Below, piece by piece: positions 47,327-56,234 of a stretch of DNA of 64,000 nt. The DNA is from Streptomyces sp. NBRC 110035. GTDB lineage: Bacteria; Actinomycetota; Actinomycetes; Streptomycetales; Streptomycetaceae. The DNA lies in contig NZ_BBNN01000021.1 of NCBI RefSeq assembly GCF_000829695.1, positions 156,008 through 220,007 of the forward strand, read 5' to 3'. A program made the position numbers and the translations under genes. The notes below the pieces were generated by a model that made no database searches, was not told where the DNA came from, and was given only the letters and a program-made list of their open reading frames with translations. Numbering within the stretch: position 1 is the stretch's first letter; the number at the start of each line of letters is the position of its first letter.

Positions 47327-48406
47327 TCACCGCAGCGGCCGGGAGGAGAGCCAGGAGGCGGTGTACGCGTCGATCTCGGCGGCCAGCCGCGTCTTGCCCG
47401 GCGCGTCCAGGAACGAGGCCTCCACCGCGTTCTTCGCCAGCGCCGCCAGGCCCTCCTCGTCGAGGTCCAGCAGCCGTGCGGCGATCGCGTACTCGGTGTT
47501 CAGGTCGGTGCCGAACATCGGCGGGTCGTCGGAGTTGACGGTGACCAGCACACCGGCGCGGGCGAACTCCCTGATCGGGTGTTCGTCGAGGCGGGTGACC
47601 GCGCGGGTGGCGATGTTGGAGGTGGGGCACACCTCCAGCGCGATGCGCCGCTCGGCGAGGTGCGCGAGCAGCTCGGGGTCCCGGGCGGCGCCGGTGCCGT
47701 GCCCGATCCGCTCCGCGCGCAGGTCGACCAGGGCGTCCCACACCGTCCCGGGACCGGTCGTCTCACCGGCGTGCGGCACCGAGTGCAGGCCCGCGGCGAT
47801 GGCCCGGTCGAAGTACGGCTTGAACTGCGGCCGGGGCACCCCGATCTCGGGCCCGCCCAGGCCGAAGGAGACCAGGCCCTCCGGGCGCAGCCGGTCGTCG
47901 GTGGCGAGCCGCGTGGTCTCCTCGGCGGCCTCCAGTCCGGCCTCGCCGGGGATGTCGAAGCACCAGCGCAGCACGGTCCCGAACTCGGACTCGGCCGCCT
48001 TGCGGGCGTCCTCGATCGCCTCCATGAACGCCCGCGCGTCGATCCCGCGACGGGTCGACGAGAACGGGGTGATCGTCAGCTCGGCGTACCGCACCTGCTG
48101 CCGGGCCAGCTCACGCGCCACCTCGTAGGTGAGCAGCCGGACGTCCTCGGGCGTGCGGATCAGGTCCACGACGGACAGGTACACGTCGATGAAGTGGGCG
48201 AAGTCCGTGAAGGTGAAGTAGCCGGCGAGCGCCTCGGGGTCGACGGGGACCCTGGAGTCGGGGTGGCGGGCGGCCAGCTCCGAGACGATGCGGGGGGAGG
48301 CGGAACCGATGTGGTGCACGTGCAGTTCGGCCTTGGGCAGTCCGGCGATGAAGTCGTGCGGGCCGCTGCCCGCCGTCTCGGCGGACACGGCGAGGCGTTC
48401 GGTCAT
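47327..48406 (-). CDS. Adenosine/6-aminodeoxyfutalosine deaminase
   Basis: 359-residue deaminase of the adenosine deaminase superfamily. Zinc ligands and catalytic residues are in HVHHIGS, VPHAGE, HGTGAARD and NSDDPPMF. The HxH reads HVH with a further His. From memory the S. coelicolor protein here is a deaminase of 6-amino-6-deoxyfutalosine in the futalosine menaquinone pathway, rather than plain adenosine; other Mqn genes are not in the window. ATG 48406 has GGGAGGGA upstream. Confidence 0.88.
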   Translation of the reverse strand: MTERLAVSAETAGSGPHDFIAGLPKAELHVHHIGSASPRIVSELAARHPDSRVPVDPEALAGYFTFTDFAHFIDVYLSVVDLIRTPEDVRLLTYEVARELARQQVRYAELTITPFSSTRRGIDARAFMEAIEDARKAAESEFGTVLRWCFDIPGEAGLEAAEETTRLATDDRLRPEGLVSFGLGGPEIGVPRPQFKPYFDRAIAAGLHSVPHAGETTGPGTVWDALVDLRAERIGHGTGAARDPELLAHLAERRIALEVCPTSNIATRAVTRLDEHPIREFARAGVLVTVNSDDPPMFGTDLNTEYAIAARLLDLDEEGLAALAKNAVEASFLDAPGKTRLAAEIDAYTASWLSSRPLR

Positions 48407-48571
48407 GGTCCCTCCCGGAAACGGCGTCCCCGGCCGGGGTGCGGCTGTGGCGGGACGCGGGTGATCGGCTGATCGGTGGATCGATGGATCGGGGGTCATC
48501 GTAGGCCGGGCGCGCACGAGGCGGTGGCGGGCCGTACCATGACGGGACGTTCGACGGAGGGGGTCCAGCGC

Positions 48572-49486
48572 ATGTCCGAGGACGCGCAGGCGCCGGAAGC
48601 GCGGGGGAACCCGGCGGGCGGCACTCCGCCCCGGGCCCCGCACGCCCATGACGACGTCTGGGCGGCGCCGGCCGACAGCAGGGCCGCGCAGGCCCAGCCG
48701 CCCCAGAGCCCACCGAGGGAAGTGTCGCCGCCCGAGCCCACCCAGGTGGACCTCGGCGGCCACGGCACGTCCGGGCCGTCGGGCTCCGCCGCAGTCACCG
48801 ACCCGTTCGCCCTTCCGGAGTTCGACCCTCCGGCCCCCGCCCCGGGGACGCCCGGCGCGCCCCGGGCCTCCGGCGCCCCGTCCGCCCCCTCCGTGCACGA
48901 CCAGCGGACGGTCACGTCCCTCCCCGCGGCGAGTGCCCCGGCCACCTCTTCGGCCACACCGCCGGCCCGGCCGTGGGCGGGCCTCTCCGGCTCTTCCACC
49001 CCGCCCGCCGGCCCCGGAGTCGCGGCCTCCAACCCCTTCGCGCCCCCGGCCACCGAGCCGGTCCCGCCGCCGCCCATCGCCCCCGGCGGTCCCGGCCGGG
49101 TGCCGTACGGCTACCCGGGCGGCCGCGGGAGCGGGTACCAGGGCGGGTACGCCCACCCGGCCGCACAGCCGCCCGCCCACGCCGGTGCTCCCGCCCACGG
49201 CGGCCTGCCCGACCAGGGCTACGGCTGGACCGGTGTGCCGCCGCAGCCGGCCAACGGCATGGGTGTCACCGGACTCGTGCTCGGGATCATCTCGGCCTGC
49301 GTCTTCTGCCTCTGGCCGCTGGCCGTCGGACTCGGCGTCCTGGCCGTGATCTTCAGCGCCCTCGGCCGGGGCAAGGCGGCCCGAGGTGAGGCCACGAACC
49401 CGGGCCACGCCCTGGCCGGCCTCCTCTGCGGCGGGGCCGGCATCGTGCTGGGCGGCGGTTTCGGCCTCCTCGTCACCCTGCTCTGA
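48572..49486 (+). CDS. DUF4190 membrane protein with a long proline-rich N-terminus
   Basis: 304 aa. Residues 1-225 are disordered, Pro/Ala/Gly-rich (PAGGTPPRAPHA; PPPPIAPGGPGRVPYG). The DUF4190 domain follows: MGVTGLVLGIISACVFCLWPLAVGL, a second helix and the GKAARGEATNPGHALAG loop, then IVLGGGFGLLVTLL. Function unknown. ATG 48572 has GGAGGGGG nine bases upstream. An earlier in-frame ATG at 48539 is possible. Confidence 0.82.
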   Translation: MSEDAQAPEARGNPAGGTPPRAPHAHDDVWAAPADSRAAQAQPPQSPPREVSPPEPTQVDLGGHGTSGPSGSAAVTDPFALPEFDPPAPAPGTPGAPRASGAPSAPSVHDQRTVTSLPAASAPATSSATPPARPWAGLSGSSTPPAGPGVAASNPFAPPATEPVPPPPIAPGGPGRVPYGYPGGRGSGYQGGYAHPAAQPPAHAGAPAHGGLPDQGYGWTGVPPQPANGMGVTGLVLGIISACVFCLWPLAVGLGVLAVIFSALGRGKAARGEATNPGHALAGLLCGGAGIVLGGGFGLLVTLL

Positions 49487-49629
49487 GCGCTCCCGGCACC
49501 GCGTCCGGGGACCTCGCCCGCGGTGCTGTGACGCGCCGCTGGGACCCCGGTCCGGACGGGGTGGTGTCCACCGGGCCGTCCGGACGGCACCGACCGCACC
49601 GGGGTGAACGCCACGTGCCGCGGCGCGGG

Positions 49630-50247
49630 TCACCCTGCCGCGCTCTCCCGGAGAAGTGCGCGGGCCCGCATGAGGGCGAAGCCCAGGAGGTTCGGGCCAC
49701 GCCACCGGGCGGGGTCCGATGCCCTCTCGTCGTCGGCCGGGAGGCCGATGCCCCAGACGCGGTCCCTGGGGCTCGCCTCGACCAGGACGCGGTCGCCCGT
49801 GTTCAGCAGGAAGGCGCGCAGGTCCGTGTGGGCCGCGAACTTGTGCGTGCTGCCCTCGACGACGACGCGGAACCGCTCGCGCCGCCAGGTCGCCTCGTCG
49901 AAGTCCCGGACGAGCCGGCCCTCCTTCTGGGCGTCGGCGGGGTGCTGCGCGGTCAGGATCCTCCGCTCCGCCTCCGGGTCGGCGAACATCCGGGCCTTGG
50001 CCGCCATCATCCAGTGCTCGGCGGTCACGTAGGCCACGCGGTCCACCGTGAACGGCGACGGCCACCACTGGCTCAGGCAGCCCGCCCCGATCCGGCCGTC
50101 GGGCAGCGGCCGGTGCTTCCAGAAGTGCAGGTACTTGATCCGCTTCCCGGCCGCCAGTGCCTCGATCAGGGCCTCGCGGGAACCGGCCGCCCCCGCTCCC
50201 ACCGCAGTCCCGTCCCCCGCCGTTCCCGTCTCCGTGTTCATCCCCAT
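49630..50247 (-). CDS. NADAR family protein
   Basis: 205 aa. NADAR (YbiA-like) N-glycosidase fold: LSQWWPSPFTVD, YVTAEHWMMAAKARMF and VWGIGLPADDER are family signatures. Members remove ADP-ribose from DNA guanine as antitoxins of DarT toxins, or cleave riboflavin intermediates. No DarT-like gene is visible beside it, so this is an orphan by position. ATG 50247 or 50241 may be the start; neither has a good Shine-Dalgarno. Divergent from the dehydrogenase gene. Confidence 0.85.
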   Translation of the reverse strand: MGMNTETGTAGDGTAVGAGAAGSREALIEALAAGKRIKYLHFWKHRPLPDGRIGAGCLSQWWPSPFTVDRVAYVTAEHWMMAAKARMFADPEAERRILTAQHPADAQKEGRLVRDFDEATWRRERFRVVVEGSTHKFAAHTDLRAFLLNTGDRVLVEASPRDRVWGIGLPADDERASDPARWRGPNLLGFALMRARALLRESAAG

Positions 50248-50319
50248 GCGCGCGAGTTTCGCAGGCGGCACCGACAACCAGCCTGCCTTTTCCGTGGTGC
50301 CCAGAAGCCTTGTCGACAG

Positions 50320-50353
50320 ATTTCGTTGCTTAACCAAATGGAAACAACGGAAT
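50320..50353. promoter_or_regulatory. 34-base dyad upstream of puuC
   Basis: ATTtCGTTGcTT and AAaCAACGgAAT: 10 of 12 outer positions are complementary around a 10-base centre. It sits in an AT-rich island 90 bases before the gene, the likely operator controlling polyamine catabolism. Confidence 0.55.
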
Positions 50354-50443
50354 CACTTGTTGGCATCGCATACCTCTGCCAGGATCGGCACTCAAATCGA
50401 GCCGGCGCCACGCCGCCCCCTCGGGGAAACGGAGGAGAGCGAC

Positions 50444-51979
50444 ATGCAGCACCCGGGCAAGGCCACCCCGGAACGGTTCCCGGCCCGGGAACGGTTCGCC
50501 GACGGGGCGCAGTTCGTCGCGGGCCGCCTGACGAAGGGCACCTCGGGCCGGACGCACACGGTCGTCGACCCGGCCACCGGTGAGGACGTGTACGCCTACG
50601 AACTCGCCGGCACCGACGACGTGGACGCGGCCGTCACCGCCGCGCGCAGGGCGTTTCCGGCGTGGGCCGGTGCCACCCCGGGCGAGCGGTCCGACGCGAT
50701 GCACCGGTTCGCCGCCGTGGTCGCCGAGCGCGCCGAGGACTTCGCCCGCGCCGAGTCCCTGCAGTGCGGCAAGCCCCTGAAGCTGAGCCGGGAGTTCGAC
50801 GTCCCCGGGAGCATCGACAACATCGCCTTCTTCGCCGGTGCCGCCCGGCACCTGACGGGCCGGTCGGCCGGTGAGTACTCCGGCGACCACACCTCCTACG
50901 TGCGCCGCGAGCCCATCGGAGTGGTCGGCTCCGTCGCACCCTGGAACTACCCCCTCCAGATGGCCGGGTGGAAGATCCTCCCGGCGGTCGCCGCGGGCAA
51001 CACGATCGTCCTCAAGCCCGCCGAGATCACCCCGCTGACCTCACTCCTCTTCGCCCGGGCGGCCACCGACGCCGGCATCCCGGACGGAGTGATCAACATC
51101 GTCACCGGCACCGGCCGGGAGGCGGGAGAGCACCTCGTCGGCCATCCCGACGTGGCCATGACCTCCTTCACCGGCTCCACCGCCGTGGGCAAGCGGGTCG
51201 CCGCCGTCGCCACCGCCACCGTCAAACGCGTCCACCTCGAACTCGGCGGCAAGGCGCCCTTCGTGGTCTTCGACGACGCCGACCTCGACGCCGCCGTCAA
51301 CGGAGCGGTCGCGGGCGCGCTCATCAACACCGGACAGGACTGCACGGCCGTCACCCGCGCGTACGTGCAACGGCCCCTCTACGAGGAGTTCGTGGAGCGC
51401 ACCGCCGCGCTGATGGAGACCGTGCGGCTCGGCGACCCCTTCGCCGCGGGCACCGACCTCGGTCCGCTGGTCTCGCACGCGCAGCGCGAGAGGGTGGCCG
51501 GCTTCGTCGACCGCGCGCGCGCCTACGCGCGCGTGGTCACCGGCGGCGAGGCCCCGGGCGGGGAACTCGCCGCAGGCGCCTACTACCGGCCCACCCTGAT
51601 CGCGGACGCCCCACAGGACAGCGAGGCCGTGCGGGCCGAGATCTTCGGACCGGTGCTGGTCGTCCTGCCCTTCGGCAGCGACGACGAGGGCATCGCGCTC
51701 GCCAACGACACGCCGTACGGACTCGCCGCCTCCGCCTGGAGCCGGGACGTGTACCGCACCGGCCGTGCCACGCGCGAGATCAGGGCCGGGTGCGTGTGGA
51801 TCAACGACCACATCCCGATCATCAGCGAGATGCCGCACGGCGGTTACAAGGCGTCCGGCTTCGGCAAGGACATGTCCGCCTACTCGTTCGAGGAGTACAC
51901 CCAGCTCAAGCACGTCATGTTCGACAACACCGCGGTGGTCCGCAAGGACTGGCACCGCACGATCTTCGGGGACCGATAG
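50444..51979 (+). CDS. puuC: Aldehyde dehydrogenase PuuC-like (gamma-glutamyl-aminobutyraldehyde)
   Basis: 511 aa. Family residues: PWNYPLQMAGWK, catalytic Glu in LELGGKAPFV, catalytic Cys in NTGQDCTAVTR. It is paralogous to the dehydrogenase at 43968 (shared SAGEY, MPHGG and GFGKDMSAY-like endings). First gene of the puuC-potD-potA-potB-potC-puuB operon, hence the likely PuuC role. ATG 50444 has GGAGGAG six bases upstream. Confidence 0.9.
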   Translation: MQHPGKATPERFPARERFADGAQFVAGRLTKGTSGRTHTVVDPATGEDVYAYELAGTDDVDAAVTAARRAFPAWAGATPGERSDAMHRFAAVVAERAEDFARAESLQCGKPLKLSREFDVPGSIDNIAFFAGAARHLTGRSAGEYSGDHTSYVRREPIGVVGSVAPWNYPLQMAGWKILPAVAAGNTIVLKPAEITPLTSLLFARAATDAGIPDGVINIVTGTGREAGEHLVGHPDVAMTSFTGSTAVGKRVAAVATATVKRVHLELGGKAPFVVFDDADLDAAVNGAVAGALINTGQDCTAVTRAYVQRPLYEEFVERTAALMETVRLGDPFAAGTDLGPLVSHAQRERVAGFVDRARAYARVVTGGEAPGGELAAGAYYRPTLIADAPQDSEAVRAEIFGPVLVVLPFGSDDEGIALANDTPYGLAASAWSRDVYRTGRATREIRAGCVWINDHIPIISEMPHGGYKASGFGKDMSAYSFEEYTQLKHVMFDNTAVVRKDWHRTIFGDR

Positions 51980-52028
51980 CAGCCGGGCCGTCCGACCCGC
52001 GGCCCCACTCCCGAAAGGCACCACGCGT

Positions 52029-53276
52029 ATGGAGCAGTACGAGCCCGACCGCCTTTCCCCGGCCCAGGTGGCCGCCGTGCGGCGCAGCTTCCGAAACGGC
52101 AGGGCGGCCCTGTCCCGCCGGTCCCTGCTGCGCGCCGGTGCGGGCGCTGCGCTCGCGGCCGGCGGAACCGGGGCGCTGAGTGCCTGCGGCATCCCTCCGG
52201 CGGGCAACACCCGGGGCGGCGTACCGGCCGAGGACCACTCGAAGGAGGAGAAGCGTGTCGCCTTCTCCAACTGGACCGAGTACATGGACGTCGACGACAG
52301 CGGGCGCCGGCACCCCACGCTGGACGCGTTCACCGAACGGACCGGCATCGAGGTCACGTACACCGAGGACATCAACGACAACACCGAGTTCTTCGGCAAG
52401 ATCAAGCCGCAGCTCGCCGCCGGCCAGGACACGGGCCGCGACATCATCGTCCTCACCGACTGGCTGGCCGCCCGCCTGATACGCCTGGGCTGGGTGCAGA
52501 AACTGGACCCGTCCCACCTGCCGCACGCCTACGCCAACCTGTCACCGCAGTTCCGCAGCCCCGACTGGGACCCGGGCCGTGCCTACTCCTACCCCTGGCA
52601 GGGCATCGCCGCCGTCATCGCCTACAACAAGAAGGCGCTCGACGGCGTCGAGGTGAAGACCCTCTCCGACCTGCTGGACCACCCGAAGCTCAAGGGGCGT
52701 GTCGGCCTCCTCACCGAGATGCGCGACACCATGGGGCTGACCCTGCTCGACATGGACAAGGACCCGGGGAAGTTCACCGCCGACGACTACGACGCGGGGA
52801 TCGCCCGGCTCCGGAAGGCCGTCGACAAGGGCCAGGTCCGCCGCTTCACCGGCAACGACTACACCTCCGACCTCAGCAAGGGCGACTTCGCCGCCTGCGT
52901 GGCCTGGGCCGGGGACGTCGTCCAGCTGAAGGCGGACAACCCGGACATCGACTTCCTGATCCCGGACAGCGGCTACATGACCTCGAGCGACAACCTGATG
53001 ATCCCGAACAGGGCCCGGCACAAGACCAACGCCGAACGGCTCATCGACTACTACTTCGAGCCGCGGCCGGCCGCCGAACTCGCCGCCTACATCAACTTCG
53101 TCTGTCCGGTCGAAGGCGTGAAGGACGAACTCGCGAAGATCGACGAGGACGCGGCGAACAACCCGCTGATCCTCCCCGACCAGGCCATGCAGGCCAAGTC
53201 CCGTGCCTTCCGCTCCCTGAGCACCGAGGAAGAGACGGCATTCGAAACGAAGTTCGCGAAGCTCACGGGGGCGTGA
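52029..53276 (+). CDS. potD: Polyamine-binding lipoprotein (PotD-like)
   Basis: 415 aa. A twin-arginine type signal (SRRSLLRAGAGAALAAGG) is followed by a lipobox LSAC near residue 58. The mature domain resembles PotD/PotF: FSNWTEYMD, DINDNTEFFGKI, DIIVLTDWLAARLI and MIPNRARHKTNAERLIDYYF. The combination of Tat motif and lipobox is common for Streptomyces PotD. It starts 50 bases after puuC, and potA follows four bases later. Confidence 0.92.
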   Translation: MEQYEPDRLSPAQVAAVRRSFRNGRAALSRRSLLRAGAGAALAAGGTGALSACGIPPAGNTRGGVPAEDHSKEEKRVAFSNWTEYMDVDDSGRRHPTLDAFTERTGIEVTYTEDINDNTEFFGKIKPQLAAGQDTGRDIIVLTDWLAARLIRLGWVQKLDPSHLPHAYANLSPQFRSPDWDPGRAYSYPWQGIAAVIAYNKKALDGVEVKTLSDLLDHPKLKGRVGLLTEMRDTMGLTLLDMDKDPGKFTADDYDAGIARLRKAVDKGQVRRFTGNDYTSDLSKGDFAACVAWAGDVVQLKADNPDIDFLIPDSGYMTSSDNLMIPNRARHKTNAERLIDYYFEPRPAAELAAYINFVCPVEGVKDELAKIDEDAANNPLILPDQAMQAKSRAFRSLSTEEETAFETKFAKLTGA

Positions 53277-53280
53277 CGAG

Positions 53281-54468
53281 ATGAAGACGACCAACGACAC
53301 GGCCGCCCGCGGCGGGGACGTCCGCCTCACCGGCCTGAGCAAGACCTACGGCACGTTCACCGCCGTCCACCCCCTCGACCTGACCGTGCCCGAGGGCTCC
53401 TTCTTCGCCCTGCTCGGCGCGTCCGGCTGCGGCAAGACCACCACCCTCAGGATGATCGCCGGCCTGGAGGAACCCACCGCCGGTGCCGTCCACCTCGGCG
53501 ACCAGGACGTCACCGCGCTCCCGCCGTACAAGCGGCCGGTGAACACCGTCTTCCAGTCCTACGCCCTCTTCCCGCACCTCGACATCTTCGAGAACGTCGC
53601 CTTCGGTCTGCGTCGGCGCGGCATCAGGAGCGTGAAGAAGCAGGTCGGGGAGATGCTCGAGCTCGTCCAGCTCGGAGAGCAGGCCCGCAGGAAGCCGCAC
53701 CAGCTCTCCGGCGGCCAGCAGCAACGCGTCGCCGTGGCCCGCGCGCTGATCAACCATCCGAAGGTGCTGCTGCTCGACGAGCCGCTCGGCGCCCTCGACC
53801 TGAAACTGCGCCGCCGGATGCAGCTGGAGCTCAAACGCATCCAGACCGAGGTCGGCATCACCTTCGTGCACGTCACGCACGACCAGGAGGAGGCCATGAC
53901 CATGGCCGACACGGTCGCCGTGATGAACGCCGGCCGTGTCGAGCAGCTCGGCGCGCCCACCGAGCTGTACGAGAACCCGCGCACCACGTTCGTCGCCGAC
54001 TTCCTCGGCACGTCCAACTTCATCGAGGCCGACGTCGACACCAGGTCGGGCGACGACATCGTGCTGAAGGCGGGCGCCGGCAGGCTCGTCCTGCCCTCGG
54101 CTCGCAACAGCGGCCCCACGGCGACCGGCGGCAAGGTGCTGCTCGGGGTGCGCCCGGAGAAGATCTCCCTCGTCCACGCCGACGACGCCGGACGCATACC
54201 CGAGGGCCGCAACCGGATCACCGGCCGGATCTCCGACTCCAGCTACCTCGGCGTCTCCACCCAGTTCGTCGTCGACAGCCCGGTCTGCACCGCGTTCGAG
54301 GTCTACGTCCAGAACATCGACCGCGACGACCGGCTGGTGCCCGGAGCCGAAGTCGTCCTGCACTGGAACCCGGCGCACACCTTCGGTCTCGACGCCGCAC
54401 AGTCCCTGCTCGCGGGGACAGCGGGGGGCTCCGCCGGTGCGCAGACCGCCGGGGAGGAGGCCCTCTGA
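53281..54468 (+). CDS. potA: Polyamine ABC transporter ATPase PotA
   Basis: 395 aa. Complete ATPase: Walker [16 protein letters not shown] near 44, Q-loop [11 protein letters not shown], signature [15 protein letters not shown], Walker [13 protein letters not shown] and H-loop [11 protein letters not shown]-terminal TOBE domain ([12 protein letters not shown]) from about 280. Contrast with the degenerate ATPase at 40905. Overlaps potB by one base. Confidence 0.95.
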   Translation: MKTTNDTAARGGDVRLTGLSKTYGTFTAVHPLDLTVPEGSFFALLGASGCGKTTTLRMIAGLEEPTAGAVHLGDQDVTALPPYKRPVNTVFQSYALFPHLDIFENVAFGLRRRGIRSVKKQVGEMLELVQLGEQARRKPHQLSGGQQQRVAVARALINHPKVLLLDEPLGALDLKLRRRMQLELKRIQTEVGITFVHVTHDQEEAMTMADTVAVMNAGRVEQLGAPTELYENPRTTFVADFLGTSNFIEADVDTRSGDDIVLKAGAGRLVLPSARNSGPTATGGKVLLGVRPEKISLVHADDAGRIPEGRNRITGRISDSSYLGVSTQFVVDSPVCTAFEVYVQNIDRDDRLVPGAEVVLHWNPAHTFGLDAAQSLLAGTAGGSAGAQTAGEEAL

Positions 54469-55421
54469 TGGCCACCGTCACCCAGTCGCCGCCGCCCCAG
54501 TCACCGCCACCCCGGTCGCCGTCCCCGGAGCCGGCCCCGCAGGTGAAACCCCCGCGGAAGCGGGGCCGCCGGACGCCGTACCTGCTTCTGCTGCCCGGCC
54601 TGCTGTGGCTGTTCGTCTTCTTCGCGCTGCCGGTGGTCTACCAGGCCTCCACCTCCGTCCAGACGGGCTCCCTGGAGGAGGGCTACGAGGTCACCTGGCA
54701 CTTCGCCACCTACTGGGACGCGCTGTCCGCGTACTGGCCGCAGTTCGTCCGCTCGGTGCTCTACGCGGCCTCCGCGACCGTGCTGTGCCTGGTGCTCGGC
54801 TACCCGCTGGCGTATCTGATCGCCTTCCGCGCGGGACGCTGGCGGAACCTGATCATGGTCCTGGTGATCGCGCCGTTCTTCGCGAGCTTCCTGATCCGCA
54901 CCCTCGCCTGGAAGACGATCCTCGCCGACGGCGGCCCCGTGGTCGGGATCCTGAACACGCTGCACGTCCTGGACGTCACCTCCTGGCTCGGCTGGACTGC
55001 CGGCGACCGGGTGCTGGCCACACCGCTCGCCGTCGTCTGTGGCCTGACGTACAACTTCCTGCCGTTCATGATCCTGCCGCTCTACACCTCCCTCGAGCGC
55101 ATCGATCCACGGCTGCACGAGGCGGCGAACGACCTGTACGCCAAGCCCTCGACCACCTTCCGCAGGGTCACCCTCCCGCTGTCGATGCCCGGCGTCGTCT
55201 CCGGCACGCTGCTCACCTTCATCCCGGCCACCGGCGACTACATCAACGCGGACCTGCTCGGCTCCACCGACACCCGCATGATCGGCAACGTGATCCAGAC
55301 GCAGTTCCTGCGCATCCTGGACTACCCGACGGCCGCGGCGCTCTCCTTCATCCTGATGGCCGCGATCCTCTTCGCCGTCACGTTCTACATCCGCAAGTCC
55401 GGCACGGAGGATCTGGTGTAA
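54468..55421 (+). CDS. potB: Polyamine ABC permease PotB
   Basis: 317 aa, six predicted membrane helices after a proline-rich start. EAA loop: HEAANDLYAKPSTTFRRVTLP. Other signatures: LIRTLAWKTIL and IPATGDYINADLLG. Pairs with PotC. Translationally coupled to potA (TGATG); potC starts directly after its stop. Confidence 0.94.
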   Translation: MATVTQSPPPQSPPPRSPSPEPAPQVKPPRKRGRRTPYLLLLPGLLWLFVFFALPVVYQASTSVQTGSLEEGYEVTWHFATYWDALSAYWPQFVRSVLYAASATVLCLVLGYPLAYLIAFRAGRWRNLIMVLVIAPFFASFLIRTLAWKTILADGGPVVGILNTLHVLDVTSWLGWTAGDRVLATPLAVVCGLTYNFLPFMILPLYTSLERIDPRLHEAANDLYAKPSTTFRRVTLPLSMPGVVSGTLLTFIPATGDYINADLLGSTDTRMIGNVIQTQFLRILDYPTAAALSFILMAAILFAVTFYIRKSGTEDLV

Positions 55422-56222
55422 ATGGCCTTCGTCAACTGGCTCAAGCGCCGTCTCGTCGTCATCGCGGGACTGCTGACGCTCGCGTATCTGCTGCTGCCGG
55501 TCGTGGTGGTGGCCGTGTTCTCCCTCAACAAGCCCAAGGGCCGCTTCAACTACGAGTGGCAGGAGTTCTCCACCGACGCCTGGAAGGACCCGTGCGGGGT
55601 CTCCGGCCTGTGCGGCTCGCTGTCGCTCAGCCTCCGGATCGCCCTGTGGGCGACCCTCGGCGCCACCGTGCTCGGCGCCATGATCGCCTTCGCGCTGGTC
55701 CGCTACCGCTTCCGTGCCCGTTCCACCGTGAACTCGCTGGTCTTCCTGCCGATGGCGATGCCCGAGGTGGTCATGGCGGCGTCGCTGCTGACCCTGTTCC
55801 TCAACCTGGGCGTCCAGCTCGGTTTCTGGACGATCCTCATCGCCCACGTCATGTTCTGCCTCAGCTTCGTCGTGGTCGCCGTCAAGGCGCGCGTGATGTC
55901 GATGGACCCGCGCCTCGAGCAGGCCGCCCAGGACCTGTACGCGGGCCCGGTCCAGACGTTCCTGCGGGTCACCCTGCCGATCGCCGCCCCCGGCATCGCG
56001 GCGGGCGCGCTGCTCGCCTTCGCCCTGTCCTTCGACGACTTCATCATCACCAACTTCAACTCTGGGTCCACCGTCACCTTCCCGATGTTCGTCTGGGGCT
56101 CCGCGCAGCGCGGAACCCCGGTACAGATCAACGTCGTCGGTACGGCCATGTTCGTCGTCGCCGTGCTGCTGGTGCTGGTCTCCATGGCCGTCGGCAACCG
56201 CCGCGAGCGGCAGAAGGCGTAG
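55422..56222 (+). CDS. potC: Polyamine ABC permease PotC
   Basis: 266 aa, six helices. EAA-type loop: EQAAQDLYAGPVQTFLRVTLP; FDDFIITNFNSG is a PotC hallmark. A pair of cysteines in the first extracytoplasmic loop (PCGVSGLCGS) is notable. Abuts potB. Confidence 0.94.
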   Translation: MAFVNWLKRRLVVIAGLLTLAYLLLPVVVVAVFSLNKPKGRFNYEWQEFSTDAWKDPCGVSGLCGSLSLSLRIALWATLGATVLGAMIAFALVRYRFRARSTVNSLVFLPMAMPEVVMAASLLTLFLNLGVQLGFWTILIAHVMFCLSFVVVAVKARVMSMDPRLEQAAQDLYAGPVQTFLRVTLPIAAPGIAAGALLAFALSFDDFIITNFNSGSTVTFPMFVWGSAQRGTPVQINVVGTAMFVVAVLLVLVSMAVGNRRERQKA

Positions 56223-56234
56223 GGGGCCGGGACC

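Noticed and set aside
47327..50068. 913-codon frame ending in the deaminase
   Set aside because: Only the last 359 codons are the deaminase. The rest is antisense to the DUF4190 gene and has no independent support.
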